Below are positions 1-6,459 of a stretch of DNA of 13,369 bases, piece by piece. Both the position numbers and the translations under genes were made by a program. Below the pieces are notes generated by a model. The model was not told the DNA's origin. It was given only the letters and a program-made list of their open reading frames with translations, and ran no database searches. Source of the stretch: Kangiellaceae bacterium (GTDB lineage Bacteria > Pseudomonadota > Gammaproteobacteria > Enterobacterales > Kangiellaceae); NCBI GenBank assembly GCA_030590405.1, contig JAUUYO010000074.1, forward strand, positions 1-13,369, written 5' to 3'. Positions within the stretch are counted from its first letter, which is position 1. Every line of letters starts with the position of its first letter.

Positions 1-69
1 GGGCGCGAACCGGCCAATCCAGAGCTTGTCGCTTGAGGTCGTTTTTATATTTTTTGGATGAGTTAGCAT
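1..69 (-). CDS. gluQ: Glutamyl-Q tRNA(Asp) synthetase, N-terminal 23 codons only (cut by window edge)
   Basis: GluQ-RS is a paralogue of the GluRS catalytic core that attaches glutamate to queuosine-34 of tRNA-Asp. Only residues 1-23 lie in the window. They end in LWIGRFAP, which matches the conserved start of the GluRS/GluQ Rossmann fold (YxGRFAPSPTGPLH). The ATG at 69-67 is the best start because an in-frame TAA lies only a few codons upstream; no strong Shine-Dalgarno is visible. The gene lies directly downstream of dksA on the same strand, the usual gammaproteobacterial order, with a strong hairpin terminator between them. The identification rests on the short motif plus gene order. GltX would share the motif, but the position next to dksA favours GluQ. 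Confidence 0.82.
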   Translation of the reverse strand, partial: MLTHPKNIKTTSSDKLWIGRFAP

Positions 70-103
70 AGATTGATTTTAACCTATGAGCCTATCCGGC
101 AGC

Positions 104-136
104 AAAAACAAAACAAGCGCCAGAAGGCGCTTGTTT
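104..136 (-). terminator. Intrinsic terminator of dksA, between dksA and gluQ
   Basis: There is a perfect 11-bp stem (111-121 with 126-136, arm AAACAAGCGCC) around a 4-nt loop at 122-125. Read on the minus strand it is followed by a T-rich run (TGTTTTTG, 110-103). It starts 27 bases beyond the dksA stop codon and ends 42 bases before the gluQ start, so it should end most dksA transcripts and limit read-through into gluQ. Confidence 0.88.
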
Positions 137-163
137 ATTTGAAAAATCAGAAAATCGTTTTAT

Positions 164-619
164 CTATCGATTAACATGCTTCTCTTTGATTTCATCGAGT
201 GTTTTGCAATCAATACAAAGGGTCGCAGTTGGACGGGCCTCTAATCGACGGATACCGATATCAATGCCACAAGATTCGCAAAAACCATACTCTTCGTCAC
301 CAATTGCCTGAATGGACTGGCCAATTTTCTTAAGTAACTTACGCTCTCTGTCGCGAGTTCTCAGTTCAATACTAAACTCTTCTTCCTGGCTAGCTCGGTC
401 TACAGGATCGGGGAAATTAGCGGCTTCATCTTTCATATGAGTCACAGTCCGATCCACTTCTTCCATCAATTGTATCTTCCATGCATCCAGAATAGCGCGA
501 AAATGAGTCGCTTGATCTTCATTCATATACTCTTCGTTTTTCTTTACCTTATAAGGTTCAATCCCTAAGGCACCAAGAGTCGTTGAGGTTGCAGTTGTAG
601 GCTTCTTTTTACTTGGCAT
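164..619 (-). CDS. dksA: RNA polymerase-binding transcription factor DksA
   Basis: DksA enters the RNA polymerase secondary channel and, with ppGpp, inhibits rRNA-type promoters and activates amino-acid biosynthesis promoters. The protein is 151 residues, the length of E. coli DksA, and its landmarks keep E. coli numbering: the coiled-coil tip acidic residues D71 and D74 in DPVDRASQEEEF, and a four-cysteine zinc finger C114, C117, C135, C138 (CESC...CIDC). The N-terminal 30 residues are a Lys/Thr-rich tail, residues about 33-108 form the coiled coil, and the C-terminal helix ends at HVNR. The ATG at 619 has GGAGA at 629-625, five bases upstream. The upstream region carries a good promoter at 733-761 and a 22-bp palindrome in the leader. 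All key residues are intact. Confidence 0.98.
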   Translation of the reverse strand: MPSKKKPTTATSTTLGALGIEPYKVKKNEEYMNEDQATHFRAILDAWKIQLMEEVDRTVTHMKDEAANFPDPVDRASQEEEFSIELRTRDRERKLLKKIGQSIQAIGDEEYGFCESCGIDIGIRRLEARPTATLCIDCKTLDEIKEKHVNR

Positions 620-637
620 TTGTGTCTCCGCCAGTTT

Positions 638-659
638 AACTATTTGATATCAAACAGTT
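638..659. repeat. 22-bp near-perfect palindrome in the dksA leader
   Basis: The sequence is symmetrical about 648/649, with an exact 12-bp core TTTGATATCAAA (643-654). Eleven base pairs are possible with one mismatch pair (642/655), which becomes a G-U wobble in the dksA mRNA. It lies about nine bases upstream of the dksA Shine-Dalgarno and downstream of the predicted promoter, so it could be an operator or an mRNA hairpin near the ribosome site. The palindrome is directly visible; any function is inference. Confidence 0.4.
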
Positions 660-732
660 TTTTATACTTCTGTTTGTCACGAAAAGAGCTTTTTGAAAAA
701 ATTCCGAGAACGACATTTTATCAAGGCGCGGA

Positions 733-761
733 TTTATAGCATATACACGAAAATAGAACAA
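733..761 (-). promoter_or_regulatory. Predicted sigma-70 promoter of dksA with AT-rich upstream tract and GC-rich discriminator
   Basis: On the minus strand, TTGTTC (761-756) and TATAAA (738-733) are separated by exactly 17 bases. An A-tract (complement of 762-779) lies directly upstream, as in UP elements. The discriminator after the -10 reads TCCGCGCC, seven of eight G/C in otherwise AT-rich DNA. GC-rich discriminators are a known feature of promoters inhibited by ppGpp and DksA. The start point would be near 725, giving a leader of roughly 105 nt. Confidence 0.6.
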
Positions 762-810
762 TATTTTTTTTGTTTTTTTGGAAACTTATTAAGTCATAAT
801 TAACCAAATA

Positions 811-1236
811 TCAACATGCATTAAAACCAAAACAAGCGAGCTTGGCAATGATTTTTTGGCAGATTTCATCGATTTTTTTTTGCTGGTAGGCTTTCATCGA
901 GATCTGCCCCCAAATAGGTTTGGGCCAGCAGGCATCTGTTTCAAATCGAACCACATGGTGTAAATGCAATTGGCTAACAATATTACCGATTGCAGCAATA
1001 TTAAGTTTATCACCTTTAAAAACATCCATGATAGCAATCGATAATAATCGAGATTCTAACCAAAATTGCGCCTGATCGCTGTCAGAAAGTTGATAGACCT
1101 CTGTTTTGTGATCCCGCATAGGAACCAGAGTAAACCAGGGATATTGTGAGTCATTCATCAGTAATAATTGACACAATTGAAATTGGCCGATGGAAATACT
1201 ATCGGCATTTAGCCTGGGATCGAGTTGAAAACTCAT
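811..1236 (-). CDS. HIT (histidine triad) family protein, variant H-x-H-H motif
   Basis: HIT proteins are small nucleotide-binding hydrolases or transferases acting on AMP-linked or dinucleoside polyphosphate substrates. The 141-residue protein has the block order of a proteobacterial HIT subfamily: FQLDPRLNADS (3-13), LCQLLLMNDSQYPW (21-34), DKLNIAAIGN (76-85), then QLHLHHVVRF (89-98) and WPKPIWG (104-110). The triad region has H91, H93 and H94. The classical third His, two residues after H93, is V95. From memory, H-x-H-H is typical of this subfamily rather than damage. The ATG at 1236 has GAGG at 1246-1243, six bases upstream. It is monocistronic by appearance, about 190 bases from dksA. 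The substrate cannot be inferred. Confidence 0.88.
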   Translation of the reverse strand: MSFQLDPRLNADSISIGQFQLCQLLLMNDSQYPWFTLVPMRDHKTEVYQLSDSDQAQFWLESRLLSIAIMDVFKGDKLNIAAIGNIVSQLHLHHVVRFETDACWPKPIWGQISMKAYQQKKIDEICQKIIAKLACFGFNAC

Positions 1237-1328
1237 AATTAACCTCGGTTAAGCGGGGGAATAATAACGACTTTTTCTTATAATAACATTTAAGTTTAGG
1301 CTATTTACTCAAATTGTGACTATTTCAC

Positions 1329-1358
1329 TTGAATCCCAGCTGGTTAAGTTGCTACATT
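1329..1358 (+). promoter_or_regulatory. Weak candidate promoter for the anchor-B gene
   Basis: TTGAAT (1329-1334) and TACATT (1353-1358) are 18 bases apart on the plus strand, each four of six to the sigma-70 consensus. The implied start, near 1365, coincides with the foot of the first leader hairpin. This is the best pair I could find in the 243-base gap, but it is weak. Confidence 0.25.
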
Positions 1359-1364
1359 GATTTC

Positions 1365-1449
1365 TAGGGGTTGTTGATCTTTCATAGTTCAACAGCCCCT
1401 AATAGCTTCGTAGGTTAAAGCTATTTTAGCTGGTAGAACCACCAGTTCT
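1365..1449 (+). promoter_or_regulatory. Three consecutive hairpins in the leader of the anchor-B gene
   Basis: Hairpin 1 pairs 1365-1377 (TAGGGGTTGTTGA) with 1389-1401 across an 11-nt loop: 13 pairs including one G-U. Hairpin 2 is a perfect 8-bp stem, AATAGCTT (1401-1408) with 1418-1425. Hairpin 3 pairs CTGGT (1430-1434) with ACCAG (1441-1445) and has a competing alternative, AGAAC (1435-1439) with GTTCT (1445-1449). No T-run follows any of them, so they are not ordinary terminators. They lie between the HIT gene and the ATG at 1480 and may form a structured 5' leader. Hairpin 1 could instead be an independent palindromic repeat. Confidence 0.4.
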
Positions 1450-1479
1450 CAATTTATCATCCATCAGGACAATGCTCAT

Positions 1480-3309
1480 ATGGCCAACAAAATAACTCAT
1501 GCATTTTTAGCTACTGCTTTTTTGACCATGTCTTTTTCCTCAGTATTGGTTTTGTCAATGCTAGTTTCATCAGTGCAAGCCCATAGCGGCGCGCATCCAG
1601 TGCGTTACGTCAGTACCGCTGGTGTTGATGATGGGGTTTGCAACAAACCACACGCGCCATGTAAAACCATCGCCTATGCAGTCAATCAGTCTTCTAAAGG
1701 TGATAAAATTCATGTCGCGGAAGGTGAATACCAGGTCGAAGGGCTTGATATTTTCTTTCTGCTCAGTGATATGGTCGAGCTGAAAGGTGGTTATTCTAAT
1801 AATTTTAAAAATTACGATTCAAATAAATATCTTGCGACGATCAAAGGCATTCCGACAGAGTATCGCCAGAAATTGGCCGATCGAGGTTTCAGGCTTTTGC
1901 AAGATAGCAAAGATGCTGATATCCAGTTAAGCATTAAAGACAAAACCTTGTTAAACACCTATAAAAAAATCACCCGTAAAGTTGAGGGTCCAGCGGCTTG
2001 TGAAAATGGTCTGGCTGCAACTTATGAATGTCATAATATCGATCTACAATCCCATATTCCGCTGAATGAATTTAGTAGTTTGCCCACCAGTGCCAATGAC
2101 ATTTGGGGTTTTGTTGATCTTAATAATCAGAAAGAATACGCCATTATGGGTCTGCGAAATGCGACAGTTGTGGTGGATGTATCGGACCCTCAATCGCCCG
2201 TTGAAGTAGGCTCGATTGCTGGCACAACTTCGACCTGGCGAGATATTAAAGTCTATCAATATTTTGATAACGCATCGTCCAGCTACAAGGCCTACGCTTA
2301 TGTCACTACCGAGGCGAATCAGGGAATGCAAATCTTAGACTTAACCGACTTACCTAATCAAGTGACATTAGCTGCGACGATTTCAGAATTTTCCACCGCC
2401 CACAATGTCTATATTTCCAATATCAATTATGCCGACGGTACCGCACTGCCAGGATTAACCCCGTATATTTATATTGAAGGCTCGAATAAAGGCGGCGGCG
2501 CTTTTCGTGTTTTTAATTTAACCGATCCGATCAACCCTTCTTTAGAATCAGCGCCGCCAACTGGTAGTGGTTATGTCCACGATGCGACTAGCCTGGTGAT
2601 AACCGATAGTCGAAGCAGTGCTTGCGCCGATGGACACAACCCTTGTGAAATTTTTATCGACTTTAACGAAAACACGGTTGATATTTGGGATATGACCGAT
2701 CTGTCTAGCCCTTCAATGTTAAGTAGCACCGGTTATTCAGGCTCCGGTTATACTCATTCGGGCTGGTGGTCCGAAGATAAGATGACCATTTTTATTCAAG
2801 ACGAATTAGATGAGCGCAATTTAGGCATCAATACAACTTTGCGCGCGCTAGATATTAGCGATCTGGCCAACCCTCAGATCGTTGGCACCTATACCGGACA
2901 AACAGCGGCAATCGACCACAATGGTTTTACTTTAGGCAACTATTATTATATGTCGAACTATCGTCGCGGCTTAAGTGTGATTGATGTATCGGATCCGACT
3001 AACATGAAGGATGTTGCATTATTTGATACTTTTGTTGTCCCGGCAGATAACAGCGCAAACTTCAATGGCGCATGGGGAACTTATCCTTATTTGCCCAGCG
3101 GAAATATTTTGATCAGTGATATTGAATATGGATTATTTGTGGTCAAGCTTAACGAAAATGATGGCGACTTCCCTTCATCTTCAGGTGGCAGCGGCAATGT
3201 CGGTAGTGGTAGCCGCCTGGTTGCGGAAGAAACCAGTTCTGGCGGCGGTAGTCTGATGGTTCTTCCTTTCTTGTTAATTGGGTTAATCGGTTTCAAACGA
3301 CGTCAGTAA
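1480..3309 (+). CDS. Exported choice-of-anchor B family protein with GlyGly-CTERM-like sorting tail
   Basis: This is a predicted secreted or surface protein of unknown function, 609 residues. Residues 1-35 are a signal peptide (cleavage likely after VQA, before HSGAH). Residues 42-105 resemble the first turns of a parallel beta-helix (YVSTAGVDDG...PCKTIAYAV...GDKIHVAEGEY). Residues about 170-557 form the anchor-B domain with LVIVD-like strands, for example VVVDVSDPQSPVEVGSI (230-246), LRALDISDLANPQIVGT and LSVIDVSDPTNMKDVALF. Six cysteines fall into close pairs (54/61, 174/184, 382/389), consistent with disulfides outside the cytoplasm. A Ser/Gly linker (566-590) leads to SGGGS, a hydrophobic segment and KRRQ, the layout of GlyGly-CTERM tails processed by rhombosortase. 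AGGA lies ten bases before the ATG; M17 is a possible later start. No rhombosortase gene is in the window. Confidence 0.88.
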   Translation: MANKITHAFLATAFLTMSFSSVLVLSMLVSSVQAHSGAHPVRYVSTAGVDDGVCNKPHAPCKTIAYAVNQSSKGDKIHVAEGEYQVEGLDIFFLLSDMVELKGGYSNNFKNYDSNKYLATIKGIPTEYRQKLADRGFRLLQDSKDADIQLSIKDKTLLNTYKKITRKVEGPAACENGLAATYECHNIDLQSHIPLNEFSSLPTSANDIWGFVDLNNQKEYAIMGLRNATVVVDVSDPQSPVEVGSIAGTTSTWRDIKVYQYFDNASSSYKAYAYVTTEANQGMQILDLTDLPNQVTLAATISEFSTAHNVYISNINYADGTALPGLTPYIYIEGSNKGGGAFRVFNLTDPINPSLESAPPTGSGYVHDATSLVITDSRSSACADGHNPCEIFIDFNENTVDIWDMTDLSSPSMLSSTGYSGSGYTHSGWWSEDKMTIFIQDELDERNLGINTTLRALDISDLANPQIVGTYTGQTAAIDHNGFTLGNYYYMSNYRRGLSVIDVSDPTNMKDVALFDTFVVPADNSANFNGAWGTYPYLPSGNILISDIEYGLFVVKLNENDGDFPSSSGGSGNVGSGSRLVAEETSSGGGSLMVLPFLLIGLIGFKRRQ

Positions 3310-3339
3310 TTTTAATACCCGATAAATAGTATTGCAATA

Positions 3340-3363
3340 CGCCCCCTCCAAAAGGAGGGGGCG
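3340..3363. terminator. GC-rich hairpin between convergent genes, probable bidirectional terminator
   Basis: A perfect 10-bp stem, CGCCCCCTCC (3340-3349) with its complement at 3354-3363, closes an AAAA loop. It lies between the anchor-B stop (3309) and the mrcB stop (3390), where both transcripts converge. Neither strand has a good T-run after the stem, so it is not a textbook intrinsic terminator. It could act with Rho or as a 3'-end stabiliser. Confidence 0.5.
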
Positions 3364-3389
3364 ACTTCTCAATAATTTGCACTTGTTTT

Positions 3390-5633
3390 TTACTCACAAA
3401 TCTCAAAACCTTGTGGCAATTCCGACTCATAAAAAGGCATCAATTCTTTGTTATTGCATGAAGTAAAGCCGCTAAAAAAGCCCCCTTGCTTATAGCCATA
3501 AACGACCCCTTGCGGCAAGCTGAGATCTACCGAGGATTTTTTAATCTGTTTAAATAAATCCGCCCAGACCAGTAACGCACCACTCGCGCCAGTTAATCCG
3601 GTTGGTTGATTATCATCTCTTCCCAGCCACACGACTGCTAACTTATTATCATCAAAACCAGCAAACCAGCTATCTCTTAAATCATTGGTAGTGCCTGTTT
3701 TGCCAGCTAAATTATGATTCGGAAGTTTCCAGGAAAGCGATTTGGCAGTGCCTCTTTTTGCCACATGAGTTAATAAATATCGAATTATAAATGCCGCTTC
3801 CTTATCAACGACTTGTTCACTTTTTCTAACATAACGGTTGAGTAAATTGCCGTACTGATCTTGCACGGCTATAAGCGCTTGAGGTCTGACTGATACGCCT
3901 TGATTGGCAATAGCCTGATATAAAATGGTGACTTCCAATGGCGACATTTCCTTACTACCTAAAGCAATTGAGGGAAAAGCCTGTAATTCTCTCTCAAACC
4001 CCATATCAGTAATTGTCTCTACTATTTCATCGATGCCTACCTGCATAGCTAAACGAGCGGTCGCCAAATTATAGGAATTAATCAAACCCTCGGCCAATGG
4101 AATAAGCGAGTTCGTATCGCCATGTTGTTGTTTATCATAATTTTGCGGTGACCAGACACTACCATCCGTTCCCGTTAATGAAAACACCTGATCCTTTATC
4201 GGGGTCACTGGATTGAAGTTTTCTGGATTTTGCAAGGCGCTTAAATAAACCAGAGGTTTAATTACTGAACCAGTCTGCCGGTAAGCATCAATGGCGCGAT
4301 TAAAACCAACGTAATTTGGTTGCCTATCACCGACCACTGCTTGAATTTCGCCACTGGCAATATCCGTCACAATAATCGCACCTTGCAATTGATTGTTGGC
4401 ATCGATTTGGGCGAGACGTTGACTCAGGGATTTTTCAGCCTTTTCTTGTAGGATGGGATCAAGACTGGTAAATAATTTCAAACCATCCTTTTTTAAAGAT
4501 GCAGCGCTGTAATCGCTGGATAATTCTCGTTTAACCAACCCCATAAATGCCGGTACCCGGCTGGTTCTTATTGGTGGCTTGCTGACCACCATTAAAGTCC
4601 TGGATATTGCTTCAAGGTAACTCTGTTGGTCGAGCAAGCCTTGCTCACTCATTTGGCTTAACACCCGATCTCTTCTTTGTTTGGCCCTTTGGGGATGCCT
4701 TCTGGGGTTGTAGTAAGAAGGCCCTTTCACCATGCCGATCAATAGTGCGATTTGTGATAAATTGAGCTTGGATAATTTTCGATCAAAATAAAACTCACTG
4801 GCTCTGGCAAAACCATGGATGGCGGTATTTCGACTTTGACCTAAATACACCTCGTTAACATAAGCTTGTAATATGGTCTTTTTGTCATAATGATATTCGG
4901 TTAATAACGCCATGAGCGCTTCCTGACTCTTTCGCGATAAGCTTCTCTCATTGGAAAGAAAATGATTTTTCATTAACTGCTGAGTGAGGGTACTTCCACC
5001 TTGCCTGACCTCGCCCTGACTAAGGTTACTCCACAGCGCTCGGGCAATCCCTTTTAACGATAATCCCCAGTGATTATAAAACGCTCTGTCCTCAGTCACT
5101 AAAAGTGCAGTGATAAAATCTGCTGGCAAATCATCCAGATAAACCAGTTGTCGGTCTTGAGTATTGTTGTTCGGATTGATCTGAACATTTCCGAGTAACA
5201 ACGGATCGAGGCGAAGAAAGTTGATATTTTGTTTTGATTTAAAATCTTGTAACGAGCTAATTTTATCGTCGTTAATAGTCAATTGAATAAATTGTGAAGC
5301 TTGTTCACCATCCCAAAATTTAAATGGCCGAGTGTGGATCACTAAGGTCTGTTGATATGCTTCATATTCACCACTGGCGACGGCTTTTATGGTTTGTCTA
5401 TACCCCAGTAAATTAAGCTCTTTGATCAAGTCAGAAAATTTAAGCGATTGGCCCAATGAAAAAGTTAATGGGCGAGCGTACACCTTAGCAGGAATATCCC
5501 AGGCCTGTTGTTCGAATTCATTTTTTACTTTTGAGTCCAAGTAGATAATTAGAATCAATAAAAAAAAGGAGCCTATCAGTAATAATTTAAATATCAATAA
5601 TTTGATTTTTTGCCAGAATGTCGTCGATTTCAT
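3390..5633 (-). CDS. mrcB: Penicillin-binding protein 1B, bifunctional transglycosylase/transpeptidase
   Basis: This class A PBP polymerises lipid II into glycan strands and cross-links them in the periplasm. Numbering is from the GTG at 5642. A short cytoplasmic tail precedes the membrane anchor (about 14-34). A UB2H-like region (about 65-150) marks it as PBP1B rather than PBP1A. The GT51 domain carries E184 in TEDRAFYNHWG, RQGGSTLTQQL (213-223) and E241, matching the two catalytic glutamates of E. coli PBP1B. The transpeptidase has S459-x-x-K462, S523-Y-N525 and K648-T-G650. Total length is 750. The ATG at 5633 (747 residues) is preferred over GTG 5642; neither has a clear Shine-Dalgarno. 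It lies 40-49 bases after the gspB-like gene on the same strand, suggesting cotranscription. All catalytic motifs are present. The C-terminal tail after the KTG domain is short. Confidence 0.96.
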   Translation of the reverse strand: MKSTTFWQKIKLLIFKLLLIGSFFLLILIIYLDSKVKNEFEQQAWDIPAKVYARPLTFSLGQSLKFSDLIKELNLLGYRQTIKAVASGEYEAYQQTLVIHTRPFKFWDGEQASQFIQLTINDDKISSLQDFKSKQNINFLRLDPLLLGNVQINPNNNTQDRQLVYLDDLPADFITALLVTEDRAFYNHWGLSLKGIARALWSNLSQGEVRQGGSTLTQQLMKNHFLSNERSLSRKSQEALMALLTEYHYDKKTILQAYVNEVYLGQSRNTAIHGFARASEFYFDRKLSKLNLSQIALLIGMVKGPSYYNPRRHPQRAKQRRDRVLSQMSEQGLLDQQSYLEAISRTLMVVSKPPIRTSRVPAFMGLVKRELSSDYSAASLKKDGLKLFTSLDPILQEKAEKSLSQRLAQIDANNQLQGAIIVTDIASGEIQAVVGDRQPNYVGFNRAIDAYRQTGSVIKPLVYLSALQNPENFNPVTPIKDQVFSLTGTDGSVWSPQNYDKQQHGDTNSLIPLAEGLINSYNLATARLAMQVGIDEIVETITDMGFERELQAFPSIALGSKEMSPLEVTILYQAIANQGVSVRPQALIAVQDQYGNLLNRYVRKSEQVVDKEAAFIIRYLLTHVAKRGTAKSLSWKLPNHNLAGKTGTTNDLRDSWFAGFDDNKLAVVWLGRDDNQPTGLTGASGALLVWADLFKQIKKSSVDLSLPQGVVYGYKQGGFFSGFTSCNNKELMPFYESELPQGFEICE

Positions 5634-5682
5634 AAATTGCACTTATTATATGAATACAGAATGGTGTTAAATAACCAAAAAA

Positions 5683-6432
5683 TCACAAACTGTATTTCTT
5701 ACTGATCAATCGACCTTTATATCTCATTAAAATACCTTCCTTTTCAATTGAAACCAAAACCAGATGAGGTGTAATGGTTTCACCTTGAGCATAAAAAGCA
5801 CCATTCAAAACCACAAAACTTTTTTTCGTATTACTCGAAACCGCGTAAGAACTTATTTCAAGTTCCGGCAATTCCTGCTTTTCAGCATCGCTCAAAGATT
5901 CAAACTCGACCACCTGAGTCGCTTGATGACTTGCATTTTGCGTAACGAGAGGTTTGGCGATCGCTTTTTCAAATCCATTGGGTTTATTCGATGGCTTTAT
6001 TTTTTTCGGTTGATACTTTTCTTTTATTGGAGCGGAAGTTTCATCTGTGGCAATGGCATCGGCCTGTTTATTGTCGGTTACCTGTTGAGGTTTGTGGTTA
6101 ATTCCCTTTTGGGAAGGCAGTTTAGTCTCTAACATATTATCTGGTAACTTTTTTGCAGCAATCATCTTGTTTTGCTGCTCAAGCTTAAAAAACTGACTAT
6201 CAACTTTATCTTTGGAATTGCCGGAATAAAAATAAAAGCCTACCCAACTCCCAAGCAAGACAACCAGAAGTAAACCGGAAATGATTTTCCAGAAAAATAT
6301 CTTTTTAAAAAGCCACTCATCACTTAACATCTCATCGTCAAAATGGGTATCATTGACGCTGGGTACGCTATTTCCTGATAAAGCGTCGTGAGAATGTTTT
6401 GTTTGATTAAGTGACTCTAATAATATCGACAT
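5683..6432 (-). CDS. gspB: GspB/ExeB-like general secretion pathway protein B
   Basis: GspB pairs with the ATPase GspA/ExeA in the inner membrane; in Aeromonas the ExeAB complex is needed to assemble the T2SS secretin ExeD across the peptidoglycan. The 249-residue protein opens with MSILLESLNQ, the conserved cytoplasmic start of GspB proteins, has one membrane segment (about 46-69), a long charged Lys/Gln/Pro-rich periplasmic linker (about 70-180), and a C-terminal T2SSB domain (about 188-246) with SFVVLNGAFYAQGETI and GILMRYKGRLISKKY. The ATG at 6432 has AAGAG at 6445-6441. It starts 27 bases after the exeA-like gene and ends 40-49 bases before mrcB. A 122-aa antisense frame inside it (5764-6132) is a shadow. 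The core T2SS genes are not in this window, so its membership of a full system is inferred. Confidence 0.88.
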   Translation of the reverse strand: MSILLESLNQTKHSHDALSGNSVPSVNDTHFDDEMLSDEWLFKKIFFWKIISGLLLVVLLGSWVGFYFYSGNSKDKVDSQFFKLEQQNKMIAAKKLPDNMLETKLPSQKGINHKPQQVTDNKQADAIATDETSAPIKEKYQPKKIKPSNKPNGFEKAIAKPLVTQNASHQATQVVEFESLSDAEKQELPELEISSYAVSSNTKKSFVVLNGAFYAQGETITPHLVLVSIEKEGILMRYKGRLISKKYSL

Positions 6433-6459
6433 AATATCGTCTCTTAGAAATTGCTACAG

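Noticed and set aside
1315..1329. CRP-like half sites TGTGA and TCACT upstream of the anchor-B gene
   Set aside because: The half sites are spaced by five rather than six bases and the second is imperfect, so the match to a CRP operator is not good enough.
2044..2331. 95-codon minus-strand frame within the anchor-B gene
   Set aside because: Antisense to well-supported LVIVD-like coding sequence; no promoter or ribosome site of its own.
3329..3340. 12-bp perfect palindrome GTATTGCAATAC beside the convergent terminator hairpin
   Set aside because: Short and in a 3' intergenic gap between stop codons; a chance palindrome is likely and no role is indicated.
5764..6132. 122-codon open frame on the plus strand inside the gspB-like gene
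   Set aside because: It is antisense to a gene with clear family motifs; its product is rich in Phe, Arg and Ile with no domain pattern, as expected of a complement-frame artefact.
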